In this document: piece after piece, positions 37,918 through 49,192 of the stretch
Layout: every line of letters begins with the position of its first letter
Numbering within the stretch: the stretch's first letter is position 1
From: Volvariella volvacea V23
Lineage: Eukaryota > Basidiomycota > Agaricomycetes > Agaricales > Pluteaceae
DNA: 64,000 nucleotides
Direction: 5' to 3'
Assembly: GCA_000349905.1 (NCBI GenBank)
Contig: KB722741.1
Coordinates: forward strand, 957,392 to 1,021,391
Program-made: the position numbers and the translations under genes
The notes under the pieces: generated by a model
Seen by the model: the letters and a program-made list of their open reading frames with translations, nothing else
Told to the model about the DNA's origin: nothing
Database searches by the model: none

Positions 37918-38553
37918 GGTTGATCGTGGCCGAGGCGTGTCCCGGCAAACAAAATCTTGCCAAATTGACCGGGGCTGCCACGTGCTCGGCCGGTACCGGC
38001 CATCCTACCTAGCTTGGATCTTTCGGTCGCCGTCTACATGCGCTCTAAACTTGGTCGCTTACCTGGCATCTCAGAAAAAAAGCGTCTGTCTATGCCACAG
38101 TGTCCCAGTGCTGTGGCCTGGAGCGATGTGGCCAGAGGTCGTCTCTGATAATAGAATCGGGCCACAATTAGTACTAAGTCCAATGAGCCTTTCAAGCGAT
38201 ACCAGGGTCATTTGAAGCAAAATTATCGAAGGTTGAAATGGGGATATCTCCGGTCAAGGTATGTCTACATTTCCACTTCCAATGCGCTTACCCAAAAGGA
38301 ACTTCATAAGTTCATTGTTACTGGCGTATGCACTAAAATCGAATAACTGGAGCTTTGCTGACACGGCCATGGATAACTATTGTCCTTCCCAAAAAAGGGC
38401 GCGAAAGCCACAAAGTCTATGCCACAATGATGAAATACGCTTCTCAACTACGTATAAGTTCCTCTAGCATGCGGTCCAAAACCCCGCTTCGCTTCTTGCA
38501 TCTTCATACACCCCACCTCGAAAGGCTTCTCGTCTCCTCCCTCGCGAATCCCA
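37918..38553. other. Spacer upstream of TGS1 and the WPGY gene
   Basis: Divergent intergenic region. A TATA-like CGTATAAG near 38450 lies about 100 bp before the plus-strand gene. Nothing else was seen. Confidence 0.4.
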
Positions 38554-39296
38554 ATGGCTAGAAAATACACCCAAAGCCAAAACAACAAATGGGACAAGAA
38601 GAACGCACAGGTGGTCCATATTGCCTCCCTCAAAGTCGCGCAGCCTCCCAAAGGCTTCTATCGCCGCCTTGTACCTTTCGACAAAGATGTACTCCCATGC
38701 ATTACAAGAGAGACCCAGTGTTGCTCTGACGCAATCATCTTTGAACGCGCCGATGGCTTCACGAAGGGACTTACGATGGCAGAAACGTCGAGGTCCCCGG
38801 CTGAAATCATGGAGTTTTTGAACGACGTGGGGCCTGTCTTCACGAATATTCCGCACAAAATGATAACTGTCGTCGTTTCCGTGAGTAGACCTATATAGCA
38901 CTGTCGGGTCATTTGATGGATTGCTGGTTTGGTGCTTCTTACAGTGGCCTGGATATAGTCACTTGCGACACAAGACCAAGATCAGTACTCGAAGGTCTGG
39001 TACTGACAGATTTTGGACTCATGCAGAGCTTGCAAAGGAACTGAGAAAGATCGTTCAAGAGTTCTTTTGGGTGAGCATTAACCAATCTTATCACACGACG
39101 GTCGGACTGACGTGTCCTCTTACTCGGTCAATAGCAAGCTCAATATTATACGTGCACAAAGCCTGCATGGAAAGTTGCTCCTCGTGAGAGTCAAGACGAG
39201 GACGGGTTGAGGTGGCAAGAAGTAGTATTGCTTGGCTTGTGCCACGCCATCGATAACGTGTGGGCGCTCGACCTCGCTATTGATCAGCGCGATTGA
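38554..39296 (+). CDS. Unknown protein with WPGY motif, copy A
   Basis: Three exons join in phase 0: 38554-38880, 38945-39070 and 39135-39296, giving 204 aa. I do not recognise a named family. The N-terminal part is basic, with no signal peptide or helix. Exon 2 opens exactly with WPGYSHL and continues to RFWTHAELAKELRKIVQEFF, and exon 3 opens with an aromatic stretch (QAQYYTCTKPAWKVA) and ends with VLLGLCHAIDNVWALDLAID. The paralogue at 40548-41282 has the same three-exon plan, intron phases and motif order, which confirms that both are real coding genes. The protein is probably cytosolic and globular; function is unknown. Confidence 0.8.
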
Positions 39297-40547
39297 AATG
39301 GGGCACTAGAGTAAATGCGGAAATGCAGAGAGAGTGACGGACCCTTTGTACATAGACTCAGTGATATCTGTATATAATAAATGGCTCAGGACTAGACATC
39401 ACGACGAGATTCAATCGTTACGAGCGGACTCCGAGTCATGTCGATTGGCATTGCGCGACAACGGTATCGAATAACGACCTTTGACACTCAGCAAGTGCGC
39501 ACAGATTATAGAGAGATCGCCAACGGACGAAGCCCAAGTATAATTTCGTTGATTTGAACCACATAGAACTACAGCATCGTATGCCAGGACAGCGGAAATC
39601 ATTCCTTTGCCACTAGATCCTGGTTACCTCCAATCGTGGCCCCTCTTCTCTCTCGTGGCATGTGGCACATGTGTCGTATTGAAAAAAAAAATCAACCGCT
39701 GCCACTGCCCAAGCCGGCGGCTGACCATTAGAGGCACAAATATGCTATCGGGACACGGGCTTGGATCGGGCTGTGCCATCTTGGTGACCGACCTCTGCTT
39801 CCTTTGTACAGACGCATTGCCTGTGTTGACTCGACGAGATGCTTCCTTTGTAGTGATCGGTGAGGAAAATGACGTCGAATTTCTGGTCAAGTGTTGAATT
39901 GAACTGAATTATTTTTAAAACAAGTTTGGTTCGCTTATCTTCATAAACTTCCGGCGAAAGGGTGTGAGAGAGCATTGGATTTGATCCCGAGTTCCGAGGG
40001 GAGCTACTAATTTGAGTTATGCCCTAAATGTCTATAAGGACAATAAGGAATAAGTGAATGACAGAAAATTATATGATTCTAGATATGGACTGCGTATTGG
40101 GCCGGAGGGCTCTAAGCGCATAGTTACGTCAATCTACATTTCCCAGGTAAATGAAAGGCGAGTTTGATCGAAAGAATTGTTGATCTACGAATAAATAGGA
40201 AATTAGGATGGAGATTTCGCCAAGAGCGTAACAATTCCAGAACGTCTAGCGCTCCAGATATACTGACATCCATTCCATAAACAGCAGTGAAGCAAAGCAA
40301 CACAGATTCGGGACTCCTGAAAAGCGCAGGAGATTTTGTTATAGCCTTTCAGCAAAGCGTAAAGGCTTGCCACGATCCATTATAACGTAAACCCCCCCAT
40401 GGGCTTTGAGGCACAGCATAGGTCGATGGGCATGACGCGCAACTATAAAGCTGCCTGCTGACAGAGGATAGAGTACCCACCCCCACCACCCCGACGAGTT
40501 TCAGAAGCTACACATCTAGTCCCCTATCTCCCAATTTCTAGAGCACG
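39297..40547. other. Spacer between WPGY copies A and B
   Basis: 1.25 kb with no supported gene. Short frames at 39607-39897 overlap on both strands. An ACTATAAAG element at 40442-40450 lies about 100 bp before copy B and may be its TATA box. Confidence 0.4.
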
Positions 40548-41282
40548 ATGGCTCAGTCGACCAACAACAACCGAAACAATCCTCCGATTACTACTCAGGC
40601 CGAATTGGTTAGAGCCATTAAGCAGCAATCGGGTCCCATATACAACGATAACCGCTACCGTGTGCCGAACGGGAGGTTCAACCTCAACCCGTCTCCCCAC
40701 AATGTTGATTTTCGCCTTCACGAATTCAACGATATGAGAGGAATCTCGGTTATGGAGTTGTTGTGTAGATCCCCTGGTTGGTTTACAAAAATCCTGGAGG
40801 GGAAGGACGAGGTTGTCTTGAACACTTTGGACGATATGCACATCAAGGTCACCGTTATGGTAAGCTTCATTTTCTCTGCCATAGTAATTCTATTAACCCT
40901 TTATGCAACTTCTGTAGTGGCCAGGATATACGCATGTACCCTGGAGCGAAGTTATTCCTGTTCAGCGCATAGAGATTGGTCCGTGGACCCGTGTCGAGTT
41001 GTTGAGACACCTTGGGCAACTTGTCAAGGAATTTTACGAGGTGAGTTATCCACCTGCGGTTTATCGCTAATTTGCAGAACACTAACGGTGTTTTCTGGAA
41101 TATGACAGGCCATGCAGACCCAGACCTGTTCGAGCCGGGTCTGGAGGTTCGCTGCAAATCCTGAAGACATTGGAATCCCATTGTCTTGGATTGTAGTCTT
41201 TGCGCTCCAGCATGTTCGTGGTAATGAATTCGTGATCGTCCTCGCGTTGGATTTTCCACTCCAATATATGGTTGATGCATAA
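40548..41282 (+). CDS. Unknown protein with WPGY motif, copy B
   Basis: Three exons, 40548-40859, 40918-41040 and 41109-41282, all joined in phase 0, give 202 aa. The N-terminus is Asn-rich (MAQSTNNNRNNPPITTQ). Exon 1 ends with HIKVTVM, corresponding to MITVVVS in copy A, and exon 2 starts WPGYTHV and reaches WTRVELLRHLGQLVKEFYE. Exon 3 carries TQTCSSRVWRFAANPE and ends FVIVLALDFPLQYMVDA. Identity to copy A is concentrated at the exon 1/2 border, WT..EL...L..LV.EF and the final hydrophobic strand. No enzyme motif is visible. The two copies lie 1.25 kb apart in the same orientation. Confidence 0.82.
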
Positions 41283-41578
41283 GCACCTCGCGATAGTGTT
41301 TCAATGGACCTGCCAGTGTATATAGATGATTTGGTACTTAGCGTGGGTAGGCATTACGACCAGGAAATATGATAACGTAACCGTTTGTGACAAGACGAAT
41401 ATATATGCCCTTGAATGTTCTCTTGATCGAAGCGCTTTTCTTTGCTATCCTCTCGCCCACGGCTTACCGCTTTGTTCGCTGAACTAGGTATCATTGCCGA
41501 AGTTGAAGAAAACTCCGCGGCGCTGATGCCCTCGAGGTTGTAGACAAACAATCCAAAATATCATTGCCGACCCTCCTC

Positions 41579-42967
41579 ATGCCGGATTCATCACCACCAT
41601 CTACGCTCCTTATCCCTCTCCACGTCTCCTATATACAAAAGTTAGGAGAGGCAAGTCTCTCGATATGTGTGATAATTAATGCTTAATGTTAAGCCTACAC
41701 GCATGCCACCCGATCATGATCAGAGCAAAGATGATCTAGCGTACCACCTTACTTCGCATCTACGGCTCAATGCTATCTATTGGGGATACACCGCATTATA
41801 TGTAATGGACCACAAAGATGCCCTGGACAGAGACGAGATGATTGATTTTGTCATGAGCTGTTGGGACGACAAGGAAGGTACGATCTTGATCCCAATTGGA
41901 CCCGCAGCATTGAACCTGGATATTGGATCTATCGTGACCGTGTAGGGGGATTTGGTGCTCACCCAGGACACGACGCGCACATTCTATCCACCCTAAGCGC
42001 GATTCAAATTCTCCTAATGCAAGATGCATTGGACAAACTCGACGTCCCTCGGGTTGTCAACTGTACGTCTGCTGCACGGCTTCCGCTTACCCCCAGCGGC
42101 TTCTAACGTCGACCCCATCTACTGCGCTACAAAACACCCGATTATACCTTTAGTCATTCTATCGTTACAGCAGCCTTCTGGAGTCTTCGCAGGCGATTCA
42201 TTCGGCGAAATAGATACTCGCTTCTTGTATTGCGCCGTCAGCGCTCTTTCCCTCCTCGGTCAACTCGACAAGCTAGATAAAGCGAAAACTGTATCATACA
42301 TTGAACAGTGCCGCAACTTTGATGGGGGATTCGGGAGTACGATTGGTGCGGAGAGTCATGCAGCACAAGGTAGGCGTATCCATCCTGCAATCGCTCTTAC
42401 CATCCTCTACTTGTCTAATACGTTCCTTGGTTATCCCACATCCAGTCTTCGTCTGCGTCGGCGCTCTCGCGATCCTTGACTCCCTTCACATAGTAGATCA
42501 GCAAACTCTCGCCTGGTGGCTCTCTGAACGTCAACTCCCTAATGGAGGTCTCAACGGCCGACCAGAAAAACTGGAAGACGTGTGCTACAGCTTCTGGGTC
42601 CTCTCCGCCCTCTCAATACTACAAAAGGTCGATTGGATAGACGCGAAGAAGCTGCAGGAATTTATATTGAGCGCGCAAGATCCGGATGGCGGTGGGATTG
42701 CCGACAGACCTGGAGACATGGTCGACGTCTTCCATACGCTGTTTGGTGTTGCAGGTAAGCCAAAAACATCGATTACTTGGAGCGTCCAAGTGAATTTGCG
42801 GCTTTTCGTCCGCTTTGGTGATTTTGGTTTCTGTAGGTCTTTCGATATTGGGTTATCCGGGTTTAATAGATCTCGACCCGGTATACTGTATGCCTGCTCA
42901 TGTGATCGAGGCTAAGGGCCTCCGGAAAGGTTACAAAAACCTACCTCGTAATCGGAGCTCTACATAG
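41579..42967 (+). CDS. BET2: Rab geranylgeranyltransferase beta subunit
   Basis: This catalytic subunit of type II geranylgeranyltransferase prenylates the C-terminal cysteines of Rab GTPases. Six exons join in frame, 41579-41650, 41724-41877, 41946-42062, 42154-42369, 42446-42754 and 42837-42967, to give 332 aa, the family length. Prenyltransferase repeats are clear: [79 protein letters not shown] and [20 protein letters not shown]. The zinc ligands are Asp and Cys of LEDVCYSFW and His of DVFHT. Exon 1 encodes [13 protein letters not shown], matching the usual N-terminus. The first intron starts with GC instead of GT (GAG|GCAAGT, ending GATCAG), which gene finders would miss, leaving a truncated start. 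C-terminal [11 protein letters not shown] is standard. Confidence 0.94.
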
Positions 42968-43750
42968 GGGAGGTTGCTTACCGATTGAGCAAATCACCGG
43001 GTCGTTAACTATTCTACGAAGCCTGCAAGCCACTTGATACCGCCGGCTTTGCGAACCTAGTTATTCCCTCTGTCAGCTTGATAGCCCATATCGTGCACCA
43101 TCCACGTACTATTCATGTATCAAGTTCTCGGGAACGGTAATACTATTTGTAGTACAATTGCTATCAAATTTAGACAAGTGCTCTTATATATCAATTTCCT
43201 ATTCGACAAAAAATCCTCCTGCTATGCGGACACAAGTGCGGCAACTAAAAGAGCTCAGCACGATGAGAAGTCCTGGAATACTTCTAGTAGCAAAACTGTC
43301 AGACCAATGCCAAGTGTCTGCAAGCATTGAGAGTTACGAATGTGTGGAGGTCAAAGATCTAAGGGGCTCGGTTGACCGCGGGGGAACGGTACTCGCCAAA
43401 GAAAATGTCAGTGCCAGACAGACGTGAAGGTGTGGACGGTTGGTTGACTGTGGCTGACGCCAACTAGACTTTGAACTTTGACTTGAGATGGTAAGGGAAT
43501 GAGGGCCAGGCGAGAACTGACATTCGTTTCCATACTTAGGTGCTTATACGCGTGGTAACTCGTCAGCCTCGTTATTTATAAGCCAATCTACAAGGTAACC
43601 CTCGTGCCCGTCCTCCTCCAGAGGTTCAAAGTTGTGTAGAGAAAAATCTAAGCACCAGTGAGCGGCTCCGGGGAAGGTCACCACGAGCAGGATCGCCAGG
43701 AAAGTTCTTGGTGAAGTGGGGAATCCAATCGAAATTTGTCAACAGTGCTA
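42968..43750. other. Spacer downstream of BET2
   Basis: No supported gene; short frames only. Confidence 0.4.
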
Positions 43751-44560
43751 TCAACCTTTAATAGCCTTGAGGATATGGCGTTCAGCGGGGATAGGTGGTA
43801 GACTGTAGAGATGGTACAACAGCGAGGAAGCCAACTTGATGTCCCGAAGTGGGTGTGACAGATGAAGAGACCGAGAACGAAGCACGCAGAGAGTCTCAGA
43901 TTGAAGGCGTTGTCGACATGATATGATTCTGCAATATGCAGCCCGAGATCGTGAAACCGGTATCGGCGGGCTGAGCATTGGGAGCATCGTGGAGGGAAGA
44001 AACGGTGCAGGAAATGGAACTTCGCTTAACTGCATGGAACGATGCGAGTTTTAATGCGAGTTGCGAAGGCATCCCAGATATTGAATTTCTTCAAACTGTC
44101 GCGAATTTCGTTTTACCAGTTTAGGGTTTCCGCCTTAGAACCAGCAAGAATACGAGCTTCATAGGCATCCTCTGCAGTAATCAAGTTAGGAGATGAATAA
44201 GGGGTTAAGGAAAGTAAGGGATGGAATGTTGGTTTTGGCGGGCACTGTTGTTGGAGCAGGGGACGGAGGATGGGCGTCAATTGCGCATTACTTGAATGAC
44301 GAGACCAGAGAGAGAATCGTCTTGAGGTTGAGCCCGGAAGGCAGAGAGAACACGTCCGAGATGAATGTATGCGTGCCAATGCTGGGTATATGCGCACCAA
44401 AACCGAGCGGGATGGCTATATGCGCTGTGAAAGACATCCAAGAAGTCGTTAAAAAGCTCCAGCTGCGCGAGGGACGAGATTGGCGGTGGTGCGTAAACCT
44501 GCTATTTTGCCTAAATCTGCCAGAAAAACATCCTAGTCCGACCAAAAACGCCAGTTTCTG
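43751..44560 (-). pseudogene. Decayed unrecognised gene
   Basis: A minus-strand coding remnant. In order it carries ISSLAQLELFNDFLDVF, then in another frame FTAHIAIPLGFGAHIPSIGT and SLPSGLNLKTILSLVSSF, then after a one-base shift NAQLTPILRPLLQQQ, LLSLTPYSSPNLITAEDAYE and AGSKAETLNW. An in-frame TAA near 44112 is followed directly by NEIRDSLKKFNIWDAFATRI. A last frame, 44035-43751, gives HPLRDIKLASSLLYHLYSLP and ends ERHILKAIKG. The smooth order of protein-like pieces with frame breaks but no splice sites suggests a pseudogene. It is head-to-head with the decayed kinase. I cannot name the family. Confidence 0.4.
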
Positions 44561-44590
44561 TCCAAAGTCTCGGCAAATTGAGACTCTTAC

Positions 44591-46170
44591 ATGCTTCGAC
44601 CATCGACCCTCCCAACCTTTCGCGCCCAACGTTTCGTCGAGCCCCGAACTTTCTCTCATTTCACAGCACGAAGAATGCCAACTACCATTACCCTCCATGA
44701 TGACACAGAGGGCAAGAGCGTCGATGTCACATTTGCAGAGGAACCTTTGGGCCTGCCTGAACCTGGGGCACAAAATTGGCCCCAATGATCGATTTGAGCT
44801 AGTAAGAAAATTGGGGTGGGGTCGATATGTGAGTCTTGTTGCTGATGCCATGATATTGCTTATGCGAGTTTATCTAGTCTAGCGTCTGGCTTGCCAAAGA
44901 TCACGAGTAAGCTCCGGGTGTCAGCGCAATATGCGATATCTCTGACACCATCACAGGGCGTCCTCCTATGTTGCGATGAAGATACTTACGGGACATGCTA
45001 CGGATCTGCATCGCAGTGGGATGCTCCAGGAATTGGATATATTACGACACCTGAAATCCTCAGAATCGTCCCATTGCATCCAGCTCATAGCTAATTTTGA
45101 GTACTCAGGTGCTCCTAATGACGACGGCGATCATATTTGTCTAGTAACCGAATTATGTGCCACAAACGCTGAGCATATCTGGAAGGGATATGACAGACTT
45201 ATGCCAATTCCTCTAGCTAAACGCATTCTTCGTGACGTCGTAATTGGACTTTGTGAAATGCATGCCGCTGGCTGCGTTCATACGGGTAAGTTTCACGCCT
45301 TCCCAATAGAACACTATTTGAAATACTTTGTCACCTTTCGTAGACCTCAAATCTGATAACATAATGTGCAGGTCGCCATTATTTACATCCTCAGATGCAA
45401 TCAATGCCCTCCTCGTATCTGATCCTTCGCAGAAAAATCCGCCAGAGGAAAGCTTGACTGGTACAGTACAATCGGCCGTGTCCCAGCCCTTGGCAACTAC
45501 GCTATCTCTGGATGAAGCATGTGGGACATGGTGCGTGCTATAGTTATCATATTTTCTTGCCGCTCAAGTCCGCGTCTTGTTCTCGCCGTACAGCTCAATT
45601 TATAAATCATAGAACCACATCTGACATATGTCCTCAGCATTATCGCCCACCAGAGATTATAATGCGTGGACCTTGGAGTGCAAAAGTCGATATATGGATA
45701 CTTGGTTGTCTCGTAAGTGTCAAAAAATCCTATTCAGGTAGCACCAACTCGTTTTTTATACTCGATATATGCTACCTTAGGTGTTCGAGTATGTGTGCGC
45801 GTCAACACTCTTCGAACGCTCGCACCCGAAACTCCCTCCCGATTGGTTTCATCAAGGATTACAAGGTGGCCGACGAATTCCTCGATCTTGAGACAGGTAA
45901 ACATGTCACGCCACTTGTTTTTCAGCTAGGTGCTTTTACCAATGTCATTTGCGTTACACAGGGAATATAAAACCAAATCCTCCCATAGAAGGCGATTACT
46001 TTCCTCGATTTTTTAGAATTAAAGCGTCTCTGAGGGGAGTTGAAGAGTCTGACATTGTTGGAGCTCTGGATCTCGCGACGAGGTGTTTGCGGTTGAATCC
46101 GCAGGAGCGTCCCACGGCGGCTGAACTGCTTGATACGTGTACTTGGTTGTCTGATCCTAGCAAGGAATGA
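44591..46170 (+). pseudogene. SRPK-like protein kinase, frameshifted
   Basis: This resembles SR-protein kinases (CMGC group). Visible parts are FELVRKLGWGRY joined over a GTGAGT intron to SSVWLAKDH (glycine loop), SSYVAMKILTGHAT (ATP-binding Lys), LQELDILRHLKSS (helix C Glu), CVHTDLKSDNIM (catalytic loop), HYRPPEIIMRGPWSAKVDIW (activation and APE region) and LATRCLRLNPQERPTAAELL (C-lobe). The N-terminal frame ends in a stop at 44786-44788 and reaches the glycine loop only after a one-base shift at the G run 44765-44768. The DFG segment is not recognisable: the exon ends LSLDEACGT and the join to AQFINHRTT is out of frame. A third shift is needed between PDWF and IKDYKVADEF near 45845. Three breaks argue for a dead gene; sequence errors would be the alternative. 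Confidence 0.6.
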
Positions 46171-47369
46171 GAGGGACGCTCGGTTTGAGGGATCATTATG
46201 TACTGTAATTACAGTCTGTAAAGCCGTTGTTTGCCGCGAAACCAAATATTCTCCCCGCAGCTAGCGGCACTGCGCGTAGTATTCAAGTGATCTGGGCGCA
46301 ATGACACTACGTTCATCGAGTTTCTTTGAACAGAGAAAGTCTAGGTGTGGTACTGCAGCGTTTACAAGAATACATTTCCCGATAATGGACACTGACACAC
46401 ATCCCTGGCCACTGCTGCTTGACTCCGATGGAAGTTAATATCACCACCGCACCTTAGTGTCATTTGACAATCTTCACTATCTAATTCAAAGTTGCCTCAA
46501 TCTCCTACTCAACGTTTCGATTGAGGAAGCGTTACGCGTTTTTGCCTATGGTGAGTGCAGGTGTTGAGCAAGTAACAAATATATGATCCAACCATCCGCA
46601 AGAGTTGAAAACGGGTATTCTTCTTGTTGCGATACACGAGGCAACCAACCTGCCGCATTGTTCCTTTCGCAGTATCTCATGAAACCACGTTCCACACTGG
46701 CACCTGGTACACAGCATCGGAATCCGAGGTGGTGTATATGGCTTGGCGCCAATTCAACCTCACTCCCCGAGAATCCCATCGTTAATTTCGTATGCTCAAC
46801 ACCATTTAGATTATTTACGCTTGTGGATCTTGCAACTCCTCCAGCAGCATTCCCCGATAACACGCCATATCCATTCCCGGCCGCACCGGGGAGGCACATT
46901 ACCATATAAGGAAACCATTGATAGCAAGCCATTTTTTGACTTTCAATGGGGGCGGTGCTGATCAACGATACCTTCGGTCCTGCGGCCTTGCCATCCACAA
47001 TATGACATAGCTATTCATCTCCGGACTACCCGCACCCTGTGCAGCATGAGAGCATCTTTCCTATTGTGGGTATGAAATGCTTGCCCTTGTTCGAGGCAAT
47101 TGTGCGGAAATGAAGGAACGAATGTCAGTTGCTACGGGGACAACAGTAACAGCCTCCTTCACACCATGGATCTGTTATTGACGGCGTTTCAGACGGTATT
47201 GGGCTGTACGTGCATTTGTCTTTGAGGCAGAATGAAACCATTTGTCCTCGACGTCGAGTTTGTAGTATAAAAGACGTTGAGGTCGCGAGAGGTAGTCCCC
47301 ATCATTTCTTTCACCTTTCTTCCCTTATTTTCTTCCATATTCGATTCCTTAGACTTTTTACGATTTATC
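46171..47369. other. Spacer without a supported gene
   Basis: A 150-codon minus-strand frame (46546-46998) and an overlapping 108-codon plus-strand frame cover the same stretch; neither shows a domain or splice partners. Otherwise nothing. Confidence 0.35.
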
Positions 47370-48042
47370 ATGATTGCGCCTTCATTCACATCCTTCTCTA
47401 CCGCCGCAGCGGTCGCGTTGTTTGCCTCACTTCCATCTGCTATGGCAGCGACCTATGACGTCCAAGTTGGACCCCGAGGGCAATTCGTCTACGAGCCACC
47501 ATATGTGAACGCTGCTCCTGGCGATGTTGTTAACTTTATCTTGTAAGTCCTTCACTTTTCAATAAACTGNNNNNNNNNNNNNNNNNNNNNNNNNNNNNNN
47601 NNNNNNNNNNNNNNNNNNNNNNNNNNNNNNNNNNNNNNNNNNNNNNNNNNNNNNNNNNNNNNNNNNNNNCCCTCACCATCACTATCAACGACGTGCGTAC
47701 AGTTCTCATTTCTCAATCAAGTTTATTTTTACTAACGATTTTCCAATCTAGACCGCTCCCATCTGGGGTTACTGTGGTCAAACAGGTCACTGCGGTCAGG
47801 GAATGGTCTTCGCCATCAACGCAGTCGAGTCTGGTCCCAACAACTTTGCTGCATTCCAAGAACTCGCCATGAGAATCAACGGCACCGGCGTCCCAGGATT
47901 ATCTTCATCTTCTGGTGCTAACCCGACTGGCGCCAACACTAATGCTAATAACGATGACTCTAATGCGGCTATCACTGCTTGGAGACCAACTGCTGGTGCC
48001 ATTGTGGCATTCGTTGGCGCTATCGTTGCTTGGGCTTTGTAA
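47370..48042 (+). CDS. Cupredoxin-like secreted protein, interrupted by gap
   Basis: A predicted extracellular copper-protein-like fold. Exon 1 (47370-47542) has a secretion signal (MIAPSFTSFSTAAAVALFAS...AMA) followed by YDVQVGPRGQFVYEPPYVNA and APGDVVNFIL, the first strands of a fungal cupredoxin. A 100-base gap follows within or after an intron, then LTITIND and, after an intron ending at 47751, TAPIWGYCGQTGHCGQGM, whose Cys, His and Met match the copper-site C-terminal ligand loop. The first His ligand would lie in the missing sequence. The tail is a Ser/Thr/Asn-rich linker and a final hydrophobic segment, TAGAIVAFVGAIVAWAL, typical of a GPI-anchor signal. Such proteins are known as extracellular serine-rich proteins. 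Confidence 0.85.
47570..47669. other. Assembly gap (100 N)
   Basis: Exactly 100 undetermined bases inside the cupredoxin-like gene; true size unknown. Confidence 0.99.
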
Positions 48043-48694
48043 ATGAACGCAGAGAAAAACAATAGGACAATATGTATCAAATGTTTTGTATTTTTATCGG
48101 GCTTTCTTTTTTTTCGCATGTCACTTTTATTTAAACACGACACGGACACTATTCATTCGCTTATATACAATAATATTTAAAGTAATTCTTACATTATTTG
48201 GGTCTAAATTTATGATAATACACGTACTGGTCCTGACTTCTCTGACGAGGCATTGAACGGGAGTGCATTCAGCAAGTACAATTCACATAGGCATCGATAT
48301 TACAGATAATCTAACTGCGGCATACCACAGCAGCTCAATGCCTAGCTAATCCTCCAGAACGCGTAGGCCTACGTCTGCTTTCCAATTTCAAACTACTAGA
48401 ATTTGAAATGCAGAAGCAGGATCATCAAGGCTTCGGAGGCGAACTGGCTTCTTGGTAGATACAAGCTACTTGGGATTCGTGAGTGGGACAGATATGTGAG
48501 TGGTCGATAGGCGATAAAGGGTGCTCTGCTTCCACTGTGATGGAGTGGTTGAAGGAACAGCTGTGCACCGCCTCCGATTACCCTTGATACGTCGTTGTTT
48601 GTACCCAATTCGTGGCCAAATCAAGGGAGTTCCCGAGGTTTCTCAGGCTCGCGGGCCAACGAAACGGCGATAGCACAAATCAATCTACCAAGAG

Positions 48695-48859
48695 TCCAAC
48701 CCCGTAGAGAGATGAATCCCGCAATTGCCTCGAGACTAATAGAGCAAGATTATCCCGCACGGGACGCTTGGCTACGGGACATCATCTGTCACTTCCTTGA
48801 GAAATTCCTGAGTGCAGATGCCGTCATTGGCGGTGTGCTTGCGATTAGTCTCGTGGGTA
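48695..48859 (+). repeat. Dispersed repeat copy 1
   Basis: This stretch reappears in inverted orientation at 60907-61090. The best-matching core, 48751-48859, includes ACGGGACATCATCTGTCAC and TTGAGAAATTCCTG, and ends with a shared CTCGTGGGTA. It lies in a gene-poor area and could be the edge of an old mobile element or a recurring non-autonomous sequence. An open frame covers it (48595-48864), but coding is doubtful. Confidence 0.6.
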
Positions 48860-49192
48860 AGTAGGCACGTAAAACTGGAGAAGATAATCTAATTCCGCGA
48901 GATGAGGAAGCTTCCAAACCCCAGTTCCTTTGGTGCAAGTACCAACAGGCGATCTCCGGTTCCTGATAGAAGTGTTCGCGGCAATCTTTAGGAACCCAGT
49001 CAGCTTTGGCTACTCGGATCCTCATATGAAATAAACATCAGGGATAGTATCGTCGTCGACAACCCCATTAGAACGAAGAAGTAGCACTGCAGATTCTTTG
49101 GGATCGTGGTCATATCTTGCGGGCCGCCTGTCGCCCAGACCTGACTTGGCACGTCAGGGAAGTTGGGAGCGGTTCGACGTTTCCCCTATTAG

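Noticed and set aside
44288..44851. 187-codon minus-strand frame as a complete gene
   Set aside because: Its first half is the reverse of the kinase N-terminus; only the last third looks coding and belongs to the decayed minus-strand remnant.
46546..46998. 150-codon minus-strand frame
   Set aside because: Both strands are open over the same bases and neither has recognisable features.
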